Shown: one piece after another, positions 22,126 through 34,009 of the stretch
How positions within the stretch are numbered: the first letter of the stretch is position 1
How the letters are laid out: each line of letters starts with the position of its first letter
Origin: Lamellibrachia satsuma
Taxonomy: Eukaryota; Annelida; Polychaeta; Sabellida; Siboglinidae
Direction of reading: 5' to 3'
Assembly: GCA_033239005.1 (NCBI GenBank)
Contig: BSQZ01000103.1
Coordinates: 986,001-1,050,000 of the forward strand
DNA length: 64,000 nucleotides
Notes under the pieces: model-generated
What the model saw: the letters and a program-made list of their open reading frames with translations, nothing else
What the model was told of the DNA's origin: nothing
Database searches by the model: none
Translations under genes and position numbers: made by a program

Positions 22126-23262
22126 TCACGACAACGGCTGTTTAAAGAAACAGCATTTTACATTCGTCTTAATATGACCGAAATCGGCCATGAACATATT
22201 ATACCCTCTCAAGAATTCAGCGGTGACATCGACAACTAAACTATCCTTATTAACAACGGATATATGATGGCCCAGATGTACAGCATCTTGGGTCCTATAC
22301 AACTCGGTGTCATTAAAAAACAGTTCTGTTGTTGGGTTTACAATTGCGATCTCTAAAAACCAAATATCTACTCTTAGTACCATTAAAATTTACACAGTAT
22401 TCGTGTGCATATTTTTCGCATATATCGAATAAAACCTTGAGTCCAGATCTTGTGGGTGTTAGCAAAGTGAGATCATCTGCCTGTCCTATGCAACTCGTAT
22501 AGTGGTTGCCCATGTGGCATTCCACGCCACTCTTTTCTAATTGTTCAAACAATCCATCCATGTAAATGGAGAAGAGAATAGGAGAAAGGATTGCTCCCTG
22601 TTTGACTCCATTACAAGCGGTAAACTGGGATGACATACTAGACCCCATCTTACTTGAAGCTTTTGTTTTGTATACATATACAGCAGCAATCTTAATACCA
22701 GGGGTGATACCTTACGTTTTAGAAGTACTCTAAAAAGCTTTCAATAATTGACCCTGTCGAATGCTTTGCTGGCATCTAACATGATTGCATACACATTACT
22801 GTCATTTGCATTATAATAACAGATTGTCTCCATCATAACATATGTGCAGTGACTAGTGGACATATTGTGTTTAAAACCAAATTGCAAAAGCGATGTTTCA
22901 AGAGCATTTTGTTCCTTAGATAGTATAACAACATCAAACAGTTTGGCAACAATGCTGCCAAGAATAATAACTCTAAAATTGTCGGATGTACATACTAATT
23001 GTCTCTTATCTTTTGGTATAGGAACCATAGTTCCCACTAACATTGAGTCGGGGTTAAAACCATGTACCAACATACTGTTAAAAATGAATGCTAACAGCAC
23101 AAAGAGTATTTTCTGACCATGTATGATCTTCTTGTTATTCTCCGTATTTATAGTATTCATCTGATCAACATGATATGACACAGTGTTGTAGAGGTGATTA
23201 TGTTTCTCAGAAAAAAGTTTTGCTATTTCTTCATCACCCACCACACGCATTCTTGAAGGCAA
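22126..23262 (-). pseudogene. LINE reverse transcriptase fragment
   Basis: Minus frames in series. 23262-22741 has the RT fingers/palm with PIPKDKRQ, GFKHNMSTSHCTYV and AIMLDASKAFDRVN (motif A, catalytic Asp). 22648-22313 has GVKQGAILSPILFSIYMDG (motif B) and GQADDLTLL (motif C; the usual YADD with Tyr to Gln). 22383-22126 continues into the thumb with HLGHHISV and NMFMADFGH. Frame changes at about 22740 and 22330 and a stretch without an open frame show decay. Non-LTR (CR1/L2-type) retrotransposon; clade not resolved. An endonuclease fragment on the same strand lies at 26241-26606. Confidence 0.85.
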
Positions 23263-23280
23263 GAATATATTTCTGCCTTT

Positions 23281-23340
23281 GTCCGGCGCACCTCAGACCA
23301 CAAGTCCCGTGTCCGGCGCACCTCAGACCACAAGTCCCGG
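23281..23340. repeat. 30-bp direct duplication
   Basis: gtccggcgcacctcagaccac.. occurs twice back to back, in the linker region of the LINE fragment. A small local duplication. Confidence 0.95.
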
Positions 23341-23479
23341 TTTCTATTTTCGCTAATGGCTTCAGCCTCCTGCTCAGGTGTTCAACTTGTTTAGACCACC
23401 CAGGAAGTTTCATTCTGCCACCACCTGAATTAAGGTTGTTTTTAGGATAAGTGGTAGGTATACATTCTGACGATTCTAT

Positions 23480-24170
23480 ACACATTTAGTATGTCATTGT
23501 AGGTATGTGACAAAAAAATTCAACCTACATGGATAGACATCAATTGAGTATCATTGTACAGAGCCTGAAAAAAACTGTTGATACAGTCTTCACTTAATTC
23601 ATGATTTAACTAAATCATCAATTAATGATCTTAATTACTTTGATTGATAAACAATACGCATTTATTAATAAATGAAAATATCAGAATGCAACATTTCCCC
23701 CCAATTTTTAGTATAGTATTTTTTTCATTGCATCTATACCAAGAAATAACAATCTTTTTGGTAATAACTTGATGTTATTATTAATTAATAATTAGCCAAA
23801 TTAGTGAATATCAACCGTTTCAGGGCAGACCTGAATCCAATAAACCTCTAAGTAAAAATCATGCAAAGTAAAGACATGTAAGGTTCTACATATCAAGATA
23901 TTATAATTAGGTCACCCTTAATTAACTGTCTGCCGTAATCGACCGACACACTAGCCCATATGTGATGACACAGACGTGTTTTTTTAGTTTTGATTGATTT
24001 TTTGAGGGGTCTTTCATGTATTTTTTCTAAACTTTACTCGATAACTACCCAGCCTAAAAACCTTGGGTAGGGTTACTGCAAACAAACAATTCATTAAGGG
24101 TGGCCGCATAAGTGAATCAAACGTACCTACCTATTTACAATATATACACAAAATTTCTCGTTAATTTTAC
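23480..24170. other. AT-rich interval, no gene seen
   Basis: Very AT-rich sequence between the LINE fragment and the TTDFFGNEL pseudogene. The phrase cctaaaaaccttgggtag suggests nothing specific. It may belong to the inserted element that separates the LINE halves. Confidence 0.35.
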
Positions 24171-24175
24171 AATAC

Positions 24176-25209
24176 GATCAAATCCTCACATATCAGATCC
24201 GCTGCAAGGGCATACTTTGAGATGTCATAGTCCACAGCATTGTCCTGGTCAGTTTCCTTCTCTCTCCAGTACCACACAACATAACTTCCACCTGCTTTCT
24301 TTAATAGTTTTTCAACTTTACTGTTGTACACAGTTTTGCTTGAGTCATCATCATACCAAACATGACAAATGACAAAAAAAAACATTGATGCCGAAATATC
24401 GTTGGTACTGCCTCTCAAGAACTTCAACTAGTTTCAACAGGCATGCTACCATCATGGAGGCAAACAGGGGCTCATCCACTGGTGTTCGTTTGAGTTTGAT
24501 GAGAGTTTCATCGTCTGCAGCTAGCTCATTTCCGAAGAAGTCAGTCGTAGTGGAAAGGGTGTCTTCTGGCTTTTCACAACACTTTTTTTCCATTTCAGCA
24601 AGTTCTACACTTTTGAAGTATGTAGTTTTCATCAGTTTAATTTTGGCATCCTTCTTGGCAATTAACACTCTGAAACAGATGAAGGTCAAATACCTGAAAC
24701 AGGAAATAATTAGAAAAAACATGAGTGTTAATTTGTGACGTTAAATGTTTAACCTATTCAAATATTTCTGCTTCATAGTGCACCTTGTCAGGGAAACGGA
24801 TTCCAAACGCTTTTTTAGCCGCAATTTCCTTGGTGTAAGAACTCCTTGGCGGTGTGATGATCGTATAGCTGATCCTGGTGTCACATGCAGCTGGGATCCT
24901 AGTGTCACAGGCAGCTGGGGTCCTACGTACGCAGTTGAAGGTCCTGGCTGGGGCTCCTCTGGTACAACTGGCTTGGGATGCACCACAACTGGCTATGATC
25001 AGCTGGTGAGGAAAAATCTGGCATGGCATTTTTTCCTTCACAGCGTTTATTGTCTTTGTGACCGAACTGTCATTTGTTGTGTATATAAAAAGGATGTGTC
25101 CATTTTTCAAATTGTTCAAATCATCAGGGAAGAGGCTGAAATCGTTGGTTAAATACTGCAGAATCTTGCCTGGCTTCCTGGCCACTTTCTGCTTCTTCTT
25201 TGGAGGCAT
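24176..25209 (-). pseudogene. Spliced transposase-like gene with TTDFFGNEL motif, partly broken
   Basis: The minus strand starts with a nuclear-localisation-like MPPKKKQKVARKPGK (25209). After about 24990 the protein-like frame shifts by one (VVHPKPVVPEEPQPGPST, then TPRKLRLKKRLE). From this second frame a donor (ACAAG|GTGCAC, intron from 24783) and acceptor (TTTCAG at 24694-24699) join in the correct phase to ICFRVLIAKKDAKIKLM, LSTTTDFFGNEL and VEVLERQYQRYF. The frame then breaks at a T run (~24380) into HVWYDDDSSKTVYN and a C-terminal module ending LICEDLIVL at 24176. I recall the same motif order in a large uncharacterised invertebrate family, probably the one element A belongs to; unverified. 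Two frame breaks suggest a pseudogene. Confidence 0.5.
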
Positions 25210-26240
25210 TGTTACCTTTTACGTTAAAACAAAACGTAAAAGATATAAGAATGATAATACTGCAGTTAGAAATCAGAGGAGATCAGGTGCCTGTGTTTTG
25301 TTGATCTGTAACTCGTGGAATAAAAAGGGAAAAGCAAGATTAAATATTCCATCAACTGAATCAAGCATAAAATTTCCCTTCACACAATTCCTTATATTTG
25401 GGTTATTATCACGAATAAGGTAGAAACAAATGTTTAGAAAGTTCAAGTAAATGTATGAAGTAATGATAAAAAAATTAGCAGAATCAACAATCCAAAAAAT
25501 TTACTTAAATTCATAAAATAGAAGGGGCTAAATAATACAGCAATAAAAGCATATGGTCCCTTGTGTTTGTAAACAACAGCATCAGCCAATAACATTGCAA
25601 GAATAGGGTCACGTGACCTAAATGCCGGGAAGAACAGCTCTATTTTTAGCATGAATAGTATCCTTCAAAATCTTCAATCAGCGTTACTAAGGCATTGTTT
25701 TCATGAAATTCATCGGGAAACTATTAAATACACCAAAAAGAATTATTTTTAGTATGATCATGGTGGGCCACGGTCGTTTAAACGACGACAAACAGAGGGG
25801 ATTGTCGCTGTGAAATTCAACCCGATCAACCATTTCTTTTGTCGGTTTGACATGAAATTTTTCTAACTCTAGAAAACAATGTGCTAATAGTTTAATTTGC
25901 CTCAGATTTGGCACACACATAGACAAGTATATGGAAATACAAATTATAAAGGTTTGAAAGAAAAATTTAGCTACCTTCAGGTAAATGGTCGATGACTTTG
26001 ACAGTCAAAAACTTTGACGTAAATATTTTTTGACTTCTACAAATCGGATTGGAATATTTCGAAAACGACACGTCACCGGAACATGTTAACTACATCATCA
26101 CAACGAGTGTTCTGCGGGAGCTCCTAAAATACGCCAGCAAAACGCGCAGCAAAAACACGGTCACCGGGCGAACGAACGAGCACGGAGATCGACGTCGCGG
26201 CCAAAGCGATTAGCGCATAAGTGGGCCAATTGTCGCGTAC
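25210..26240. other. No gene seen
   Basis: AT-rich sequence upstream of the TTDFFGNEL gene, plausibly including its promoter. Short frames here lack any recognisable motif or splice support. Confidence 0.35.
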
Positions 26241-26606
26241 CTAGTCATTGTATATTCTAGATAATTCGTTGTATTGTAACATGGAGAGGTTATACTCAAG
26301 ATCACTACTGTATTGGTTAAATAGTTCAGTACTACTGGCTTTATGCCATGGTAGTTTGCGACAATAGTTCTTTTCGAACATGTGGTCAACATTTATATCC
26401 AACCTAACTTTAAGTGGTACATGGTCAGAAAACAAGAAGTTGTCTATAATAGCACATTCAAGTACCTTCTGTCGTAAATTTGCCGTGGTTAAAAAATTAT
26501 CAATTCTGAAGGTCAAACAGTTTGGACTTACATAAGTATTTGTCACTTGCGCATCTGGAGCATCTATACATACCGTAAGATTAAAATCCGATATAAAATT
26601 CCTCAA
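26241..26606 (-). pseudogene. LINE endonuclease (EEP) C-terminal fragment
   Basis: A 121-codon minus frame. CLTFRIDNFLTTANL corresponds to the SxIDYFL segment and FSDHVPLKVRL to the terminal SDH catalytic motif of apurinic-type LINE endonucleases. Upstream catalytic motifs are missing. Same strand as the RT fragment at 22.1-23.3 kb; about 3 kb separates them where an intact LINE would have about 1 kb, so they may be one LINE split by a later insertion. Confidence 0.7.
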
Positions 26607-27513
26607 TGCATATGCACGAGGCGTGCGTATTCCTAGTTAAATCTGTATTTATGGCACCCCCGTAGAAAACAGGTTACATACGTTTTCTCTAGAATAGGCC
26701 ACTTGGTTGCCATGCGTATGCGCAACAGGAATTCTACACAACATTTTTGGTCTAAAGGTAACCATTTCGTGTCACGACCTCTCCGATGCCTGTTTTTGCT
26801 ATGATCTTTCGCAGGCGGAAACGCAACCAGATACACGCACTGATCTATATATAACTGAATGACGCACGCCGTATTCATTTGTATGGCGCCAGGTGGCGTA
26901 ATTTTTTTTCCTATCAACGTTCCGGTGTAACGGGCCCAGAGTAGTCCCGTGCCGAAAGTCTGCGGAAGTATGCATTTTGTGTATTGCGCGTGCTGTTTAT
27001 GCGCACTGCCGGTGTCGTTGTAGAAAATCGTTATTCACAGGTGTTACAACAAACATTTCTTCGTATGATGCACGGTAACAATTTATTATAATGAATGTTC
27101 GCCTTCAGTTATTGTGAAGCCACCGACGAAAAGAAAGAAAACTTACACATAGCGATTTCCTCGTTGTGTGTGGCGTTCTTCTACTCAGTTCGGCACGCGC
27201 AAATCGCGAAAGTGACATACGAAGCAACGAGGACGTTATAATAATAATAAAAGTACTTATACATAGTAGTATTTTACAGGCCATCATTTGCTAAGAGAAT
27301 AATTATACTAAGAATAGTCTACACAAATGCTAAACATAAAAAGAAATGCTAACAAAATAAACATGTTAACATAGTATATAACACTACCGGACACACATGC
27401 GATGGCATTTTCGTTATGCCATTGTTACGCATGAGGTTTCTTGCGATATTAAATATTTGTTTTTGGTAATTTTTACAATTGACGATCTTAGCCGTGAGTA
27501 GTGTTCCTTTGTG
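26607..27513. other. No gene seen
   Basis: Mixed-composition sequence between two LINE endonuclease fragments. A 94-codon minus frame at 26633-26917 has no recognised motif. Confidence 0.35.
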
Positions 27514-28430
27514 TTAACCAGCAAGCTGTTGAAGACCACGCATTGCTTGGCTGTCGATGCGCCTCGAGACGAGTTTGCAGCCACATGCGCTCAGCTCGCA
27601 GTCGACGCTGTTTCTTGTCCCGAAGCTCGTCAGTCTACCACGGACAGTGAGGTCGCAATGTAATGGTCGTCTTACGCAGTGGGGCTTGTTTGTCAACAAT
27701 CCAACGTAAACCATTGGTGTGTGTCGCAACGATGTCACTAACTGGTGCGACACTGTTCATATTCCCTAGCAAAGAGGTGATATATATTGTTTTAAATCGG
27801 GAAGGCGTATATGACGCAGTCGCCGAAAAACTATTTCTTTACGCACTCGAGCAGGCTTTCTGGCATTTACATAGAATTTGATGGCCATGTGATCACTGAA
27901 TGGATTACCATGTGTGTCACATATGCACGGGTCATAGACACTCGGTCGTGTAGATACTATTCCGTTGTGGTTTCGAACGAGTAGGTGACCTTAATTGTGT
28001 GTAGCGTATGTAACTAGTTGAGTAATGCCACGGTCATCGTGCGTCTCAGAGAAATGCCGGACGTCAAATAACGGACGCTGTGATGCTGGACCCACATGAC
28101 ACCGAGTAAGCTGACCACTGGTCAGAGAAAACAGAGTTAATGACACCATTTCTCTTAGATACTGGGGGGCGGTATACTACTCCTAGTCTGAACGTAACGC
28201 CACGTGCCGTAACGTAGTAATCAGCATGCTCAAAATGCGTGAATTTATTGCGAGTTTCCACTTTCAAGCCGGACTTGTAAATGACAGCCACCCCACCACC
28301 GCACTTCTGAGCAGGTCGTGACACGGTGTGAAACTTATAGCCATCTGGAACCAGCTGCGCTATTACATGGTTGTCCACGACGCTGCCGAGCCATGTTTCC
28401 GTCAACGCTATCCTTCGGCTAGTTAGTTTA
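27514..28430 (-). pseudogene. LINE endonuclease and linker, second LINE
   Basis: From 28430 down the minus strand: RRIALTETWLGS (catalytic Glu of the EEP domain), GGGVAVIYKSGLKVET, YVTARGVTFRLGVVYRPP; then, after stops, NPFSDHMAIKFYVNARKP with the terminal SDH motif, and KEIVFRRLRHI of the endonuclease-RT linker. This is a CR1/L2-group LINE. Frameshifts and stops around 27970-28070 and 27790 show decay; the RT half is not adjacent. The N-terminal side is interrupted by a GTGC/CA microsatellite at 28441. Confidence 0.8.
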
Positions 28431-28440
28431 CATACGGTAG

Positions 28441-28450
28441 TCAGAACACA

Positions 28451-28494
<44 letters not shown>

Positions 28495-28502
28495 CACACA
28501 CA
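28441..28502. repeat. (ACGC)n(AC)n microsatellite
   Basis: About 60 bp of cacg repeats running into ca repeats, just upstream of the LINE endonuclease on the minus strand. A second acgc array lies at 28676-28718, with the phrase ccacagtctgc/ gtccacggtg between them. Confidence 0.97.
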
Positions 28503-28719
28503 TCGCATGAAATACATTGTGGAGTTGCTCTGAATGAACACAATCCCAATACAAGACAGAATTTGCAGTACTGTAGATGCCAGTTTAATTGAAAACAGAC
28601 CGTGGACATCCACAGTCTGCATGAGGTCCTTGGTCCGTGAGTGTATTCTAACGATGTCCACGGTGTACAACATTCACGCACGCACGCACGCACGCACGCA
28701 CGCACCCACCCACGCACAT

Positions 28720-29266
28720 ATTGGTTTTGTTATAGCCAGCTTTGTTTAGTAGATCGTACGCTTACAATTGGTATCAACCATGATACCAGGGTCAATAATA
28801 AAAAAATATACCTTTTGACCCCAAAATTACACCTTTATCTTTAATGAGTGATACTTTTCAGTGGAATAAATGTGATTGTCATGTGTGGTGTTATGGCTGA
28901 TAGTTTTTGTCAATAACAGCGGTATTCATGAACGGAAGTGATTTCAACCTAATGGCCTACATTATATTATAGTTTTCACGCATCTAGCCTCGTTGTAACA
29001 AACACACACGGGGAAAACTTCGGGACTTTTGATATGTTGTTCTATATGGTATTTTGCAACTATCCTGAACAAATTTGCTTTGTACTATTTATTTTTTCAT
29101 GTTCAACCCTAATGCTCAAGAACTGACCCGTGTTGGTGCTCGTGCGGCCAACCAGGTAAATTAATTATTTATTTGCAGTTATGCTTCTGCTTTGTGTTAC
29201 AGGGTTGCGCGTCCGTGCTGGAGAACCATCGAACGTGTTTTACAGCACATTCGGTGTTCACCTACA
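28720..29266. other. No gene seen
   Basis: AT-rich sequence without a supported feature. Confidence 0.35.
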
Positions 29267-29430
29267 CAACAGGACCGCCGTTTGTCAGCAAACAACAGGA
29301 CCGCCGGTTGTCAACAAACAACAGGGCCGCCGGTTGTCAACAGCTGGACTGCCGGTTGTCAACAGTAGGACCGCCGGTTGTCAACAGCAGGATCGCCGGT
29401 TGTCAACAGCAGGACCGCCGGTTGTCAACT
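29267..29430. repeat. 22-26-bp minisatellite, ~7 copies
   Basis: Degenerate units built on ggaccgccggttgtcaacag, with the first units 26 bp (extra aaac) and later ones 22 bp. Open frames through it (RRLSTAGPPVVN-like) reflect the repeat. Confidence 0.92.
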
Positions 29431-30620
29431 TTACAATGACGCACAACACGACACCTCACTATAGCGGACATGATCACAATTATATAGATTTACATGCTCA
29501 AGTCCAATGCTAGCGGATTTGTCTGTATTTATTTCAGTTGGACTTTATTAGTGTGGTCTTACATTATGTTCTTTGTTTTAAAATGTTGTCTTTGTATTTG
29601 GTGGTAAAGTTTAAACTTTTTTTAACAAATCTGATTTCTGTACAGGAACATGACGAAATTATTACTCTTCAAAATAAACTCTACTAGTAATTGTCATTAT
29701 TGTATTGTATCAAGAACTAAATTGTGGAAATTATAGTTCCTATAACTGATACCACTAATTTACAAAGCTGCGAGATAACAAAACAGACACATGTTCAAGT
29801 AACAAGTCATTTGTTCTAGCCTACTGGTTCCAGCGGTGTCGCACTTGATATATTCTCCCCCACACATTTTAGCCATAATATCAAGTGTTCACGCCAGTTT
29901 CCTGTCTCTGACGTGATTGCGTCTCAGACCAAGTTCAGTAGTCCGATGTATTATCGTGACAGCAACTAGTTCGTCGAATGATTAAGAATATTTCCCGCTT
30001 TAGATCCTTTACATCACATGCATTATTATATAACTTGACCAATGTATGTCATTGTATACGTTCTGTTTGTGACACTCCTATCCACCTCGCCATCATCTCT
30101 CTTTCCTCTGTTTTCCGTCGGCTGTTTCCCCGCCATATTTACGTAAATGCGCACGAACACAGCAAATTCTTTGAGAATTCGTCTCCTCAGGATCTGAATA
30201 GTTGTAGTTGTGATGTGTAGATGGGTGTGTAAGTTGTAGCGTGGAAGAAATAATTCGAGAGACAGGATGGTGAAAACGTTTATGTGCCATTCAGTTTGTT
30301 TCATGTTTGTATATATACCTATCGGTTGTATGCATGAGGTTGTGGGCACTGGAGTTAACTTGACTGGGTGGTGCAAGGAGTCATACGCTCTTGCGGTAGT
30401 TGCCTTTTTGTCCCATGCAACGCCAGGCAACTCGGCTAGTCTACTTAATAAAGTAGTTTGTGACTCTATGTGTCTGTCTCTCTGTCTGTATGTTAGCTCA
30501 TATCACAGTCAGTTTCGCACGTATCGGGCTGCAGTTGTGTAGACGTGCCCCGGGGGTCCATTGTGATATTTTAAATTTCCGGGGGATGGGGTATTGCGCC
30601 GAAGGAACCAATAATATATT
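29431..30620. other. No gene seen
   Basis: Non-coding sequence. The phrase tgggtggtgcaaggagtcatacgctcttgc at 30365-30395 has a weaker echo at 33555-33590 (tgggtcgtacaaggaggcatac), suggesting a minor interspersed repeat. Confidence 0.35.
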
Positions 30621-31110
30621 CCATGGGATGACTGACAATAATTTAAAGTTAAATGCAAATGCAACAGAGTTCCTTATTATTGATGCATGGAAGCATTAAG
30701 GTAAACTTGATAGTTTTTTCTCGACACCTATGCTGAGCCAGTCACACCGGCCGTCTCATCACCGAATTTAGGAGTCGCATGTCTGCTGCTTTTATCACAT
30801 TCGTGACCATCGTCGTATTCGCCGGTATGTATTTTTTTATGTTGCCATAACTATTGCAACTGCTCTTGTTAGCTGTAGGCTTGACTATTGCAATTCCCTT
30901 TTCACAATATTGCTTTCAATGACATCTTGAAACTTCAACGTGTGCAAAAATTTTTGGCAAGGGTAGTCTCCTCGTTTCTCTCACTCGGTACCATTTCATA
31001 AATCATTGCATTGGCTCCCTGTCAGATATCGTATTATTTTTAAGATCTGTACAATTGCCTGTCAAGCACTTTCATCCAAGCTCGATCATCTAATTCTGAT
31101 CTTCGTACCA
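30621..31110 (+). pseudogene. LINE RT C-terminal fragment (CR1/L2 group), plus strand
   Basis: Plus-strand pieces in shifting frames: MTDNNLKLNANATEFLIID matches the post-YADD thumb (usual form LKLNxxKTE), then SCRLDYCNSLFT, and SLHWLPVRYRIIFKICTIAC of the conserved C-terminal domain. Several indels. Opposite orientation to the LINE fragments at 22-28 kb, so a separate insertion. Confidence 0.8.
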
Positions 31111-31541
31111 ATCCAACTGTTTACAACTGGAACTGCTCATCCATTAGAAACTGGTTTTGTTTTGGTGTGCTGCTTCTAAGTCCACCGGCTTATGTAACAA
31201 CAATCATGTTTGTGAAAATGTTGGGTAGAATGTTGGCAACAGTGCTTAAAAATATATATAAATATTGTTGTGAACATGAAAACGATTGTTGCCATATCTA
31301 TGTAAAGGCTTAGTATGATTTTGAATTGTTTTAAGGGGAAAATGAGTTTTGGTTTTCATAAAAAAATTAATATACAAACAATAAAATTATCAACAATACA
31401 ATGGTATGTGATGCAACTGGCATCCAGCTGGTTGAATGTACGATAGAAGGTAGCCCAAAACCAAGAATAAGTCAACAGTATGCAAATTACAAGACAGGCG
31501 TCTATGATAGAGTTTATCACCTCACTAACTCATGACATGAC
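31111..31541. other. No gene seen
   Basis: AT-rich sequence between the LINE fragment and the Cys-rich family pseudogene; probably part of the latter's upstream region. Confidence 0.35.
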
Positions 31542-32759
31542 TTGGTCGCTCGTTTCTGCAACAGAACTGCTTGTTCTGACAGAAAGGCTGTGTGTGACCC
31601 GGAGTCACCTCGCAGTCCAGATGATCCTACCCTTAATGACAAGGCAGAAGGAATCTCACAGAACGGTATGGCGGGAAAACAACATATGCATGTTTGGTCG
31701 GCCTATAACTCGCTCGTGCAACCACCACCTGCCGCAGATTCTCAAGCAGTAGGCGTAGGCGTAGTAGGCGTAAACAAGGTGTTTGGCCTTCCCATTGTTA
31801 ATGCTGCAGTTCACGAATGGCCCACTTTGTTTATAGCAGTGGATCAGCTTACAAGATTGAATGAGCTCGTATCTCGACCCGGCCACAAATTGGTGGCCAC
31901 CCTGGACATGGACCTGTACAGGAGAGCTTTGAAGCTGGAATACATCGATAAGTTGAAGAACAAGTGGGTGCTATGCCCGGGTGCATTTCACACCGTACTG
32001 TGTGCCCTCCGATGTTTGGGCAGAACGATTGAAGGTTGCGGTCTTGATGAGGCTTGGCAGGAAGCAGACACGTACAGATGTTCTCCTCTTGGCTCTGAGT
32101 ATCTCAACTTGGCAGCATTGATCATGGGCACTGCGTCGTCACAAAGTCATGCTCCAGCCTATCTATGATTTACTTAGTCCACTGAAAGTAGCCGCTTTGA
32201 TCAACTGGCACGCTCTTACTGGACGCGACACGACAGGACATACAGGGAAAGGGGTAGAAAGGATGTTTCACAGCCTATCTAGCTTCTATCCCTGCAGTAC
32301 TCAGTGCGATGTCTAGCCTTGGTGTAGGACAGGAACCGTCTACCGAAGTGTATAAAGGTGAAGAATTCCTATGAACACTCTTCTGCCCACAGACACTCTC
32401 AATCGTACACGCAAAGGATGTGAGATGGCATATGTTCAAGCAACTGAAGCCTGACCAAGGAGTGGACAAACTTCCACCTACCCCAGGCGCATGGGAGGAA
32501 CACAAGACGTGCTCATGTGCAGGCACGCATCTGGTCTCAGGACCTTGTCCTGCACCCAGAATGTTCCAACCCACTGCTACTTGGATGGCGACAACAAGGT
32601 GACAGGCTGATGTCCGACGATCCTCCCACACCAAATTCAGTGCTACAGCTCATCAAATGCAACTGTGGTGCCACTAATTTCGAATCAACGAACAAATGTA
32701 CCCGAAGGTGCTCGTGCAAACGAAACAACCCTACATGCACAGAGCCTTGCCACTGACGA
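31542..32759 (+). pseudogene. Invertebrate repeat-family protein with C-terminal Cys-rich motif, broken
   Basis: Plus-strand frame 31542-32168 (208 codons) contains HEWPTLFIAVDQLTRLNELV, KLVATLDMDLYRRALKLEY and WVLCPGAFHTVLCALRCLG. After a break (32170-32400) VRWHMFKQLKPDQGVDKLPP follows, then a +1 frameshift near 32505 to QARIWSQDLVLHPE, and finally CNCGATNFESTNKCTRRCSC with TCTEPCH, a CxC/tesmin-like cysteine cluster, before a stop at 32756. I recall this exact order in multicopy uncharacterised proteins of cnidarians, echinoderms and lancelets, probably mobile-element derived (unverified). At least two breaks make this copy a pseudogene. Confidence 0.65.
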
Positions 32760-33739
32760 CCACTGGTGCTGAAACACGAGTGACTGATCGGAGAAGACAT
32801 CGAAGATGAAGATTAAAGTGAGTATTGCAGTTAAGGCAACTTTGTCTATAGTGTTTGAATCATAATGTGACTATCATGGCTAAGCCAACTGAGTTGCAGG
32901 AATAAGAATATTGGATTGGTTCAACAACACTTCAGTTACGTAATTTCGTAAATTATACGGACCAAAAATTCACATTACGCTGGCTCCATTTTGGAGTTAT
33001 GTATGACATATAACTCCACCACTAACTTATATAACGACTTTAATTGGCATGGGAACATCATATTACTGAAATATAGGCAAAACACCGACCATTTTAATTA
33101 GTCATATCATTATGTGATATGGTTATTATGAACAACAAATGTTTGCCTTTTGGGGGCAATTTTCACACCCTTGTCTATTTCCAGCTAAAAATCACCCCAA
33201 ACAATCATGGAAAAAATGGCAACATCACTTTTCGTAATCTTCATGGTTTTTAGATGGGAATGAACACCATTTAAAAGATTCTGCCCAAAATTTGGGGTTT
33301 GTTACATAGGCTGGTGGACTACTAGCTTGGGTCTCCCGAGAATTTTAGCGCAATAGAAGTGTTTTATATTGCATTGTAATGTGGACGTTTGTGTAAATTA
33401 CGTAACTCGGAACAATAGTTACTGCTTCACCCATTGTTACGCGATCTACGCCAAACGTCTACCGAACGCTTCGTGAAACCGGAAGTTGTACGTGATTTTT
33501 ATGGCCCGAAGATGTCATCGCCACTAAATTGGCAGTGCAAGTACCAACACTCGATTGGGTCGTACAAGGAGGCATACACTCTTGCCTTTTTGCCTACTTA
33601 TGATCGTTGAAATATCAGGTGATGTCTTATGTACGAAACAAATGATGCGTTTACCAACAGTCGAGTTTACCTTTCTAAATATACATAGTATTACTGCTAG
33701 TGCTGTAGGCGAAGAACGGTATTCCGTGGGCGTCCTTTG
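32760..33739. other. No gene seen
   Basis: AT-rich unique sequence downstream of the Cys-rich family pseudogene, without a supported coding frame. Confidence 0.35.
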
Positions 33740-34009
33740 TTAACTCCCATCATCTTTGTAGTGGATGATGCATTCTTGAATGCATTCAGCTCGCTCTTCA
33801 GCACATTCGTGGTTAACTGGAAGTGGCCACTCCAGACGGGAACAGTGATGCTGTAGGCACGCCATGAACAAACGGTCGCATAACATGAGACACTCATTAT
33901 GAAGAGTTGTGTACCCGGCGACACACGCGCACGTTGCCAAAAGAGCGAATATCGTAACCTGAAAAGCACAAGGCAAAAAAAACGTGAAAATAAGTGTTGC
34001 TCTCTTCAT
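33740..34009 (-). CDS. Small secreted cysteine-rich peptide (candidate)
   Basis: An 89-codon minus frame from ATG at 34009 to TAA at 33740. Residues 1-32 (MKRATLIFTFFLPCAFQ then VTIFALLATCACVAG) are strongly hydrophobic after K-R, like a signal peptide, with small residues near 30-32 for cleavage. The mature part, about 57 residues, has seven cysteines in the order C-x3-C-x6-C-x4-C-x12-C-x6-C-x3-C, suggesting a disulfide-linked helical hairpin. A polypyrimidine tract and CAG at 33959-33961 could instead make GTTACG.. the start of a terminal exon, with the first Met upstream. I recognise no family; a secreted peptide, hormone or defence peptide are all possible. Confidence 0.5.
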   Translation of the reverse strand: MKRATLIFTFFLPCAFQVTIFALLATCACVAGYTTLHNECLMLCDRLFMACLQHHCSRLEWPLPVNHECAEERAECIQECIIHYKDDGS

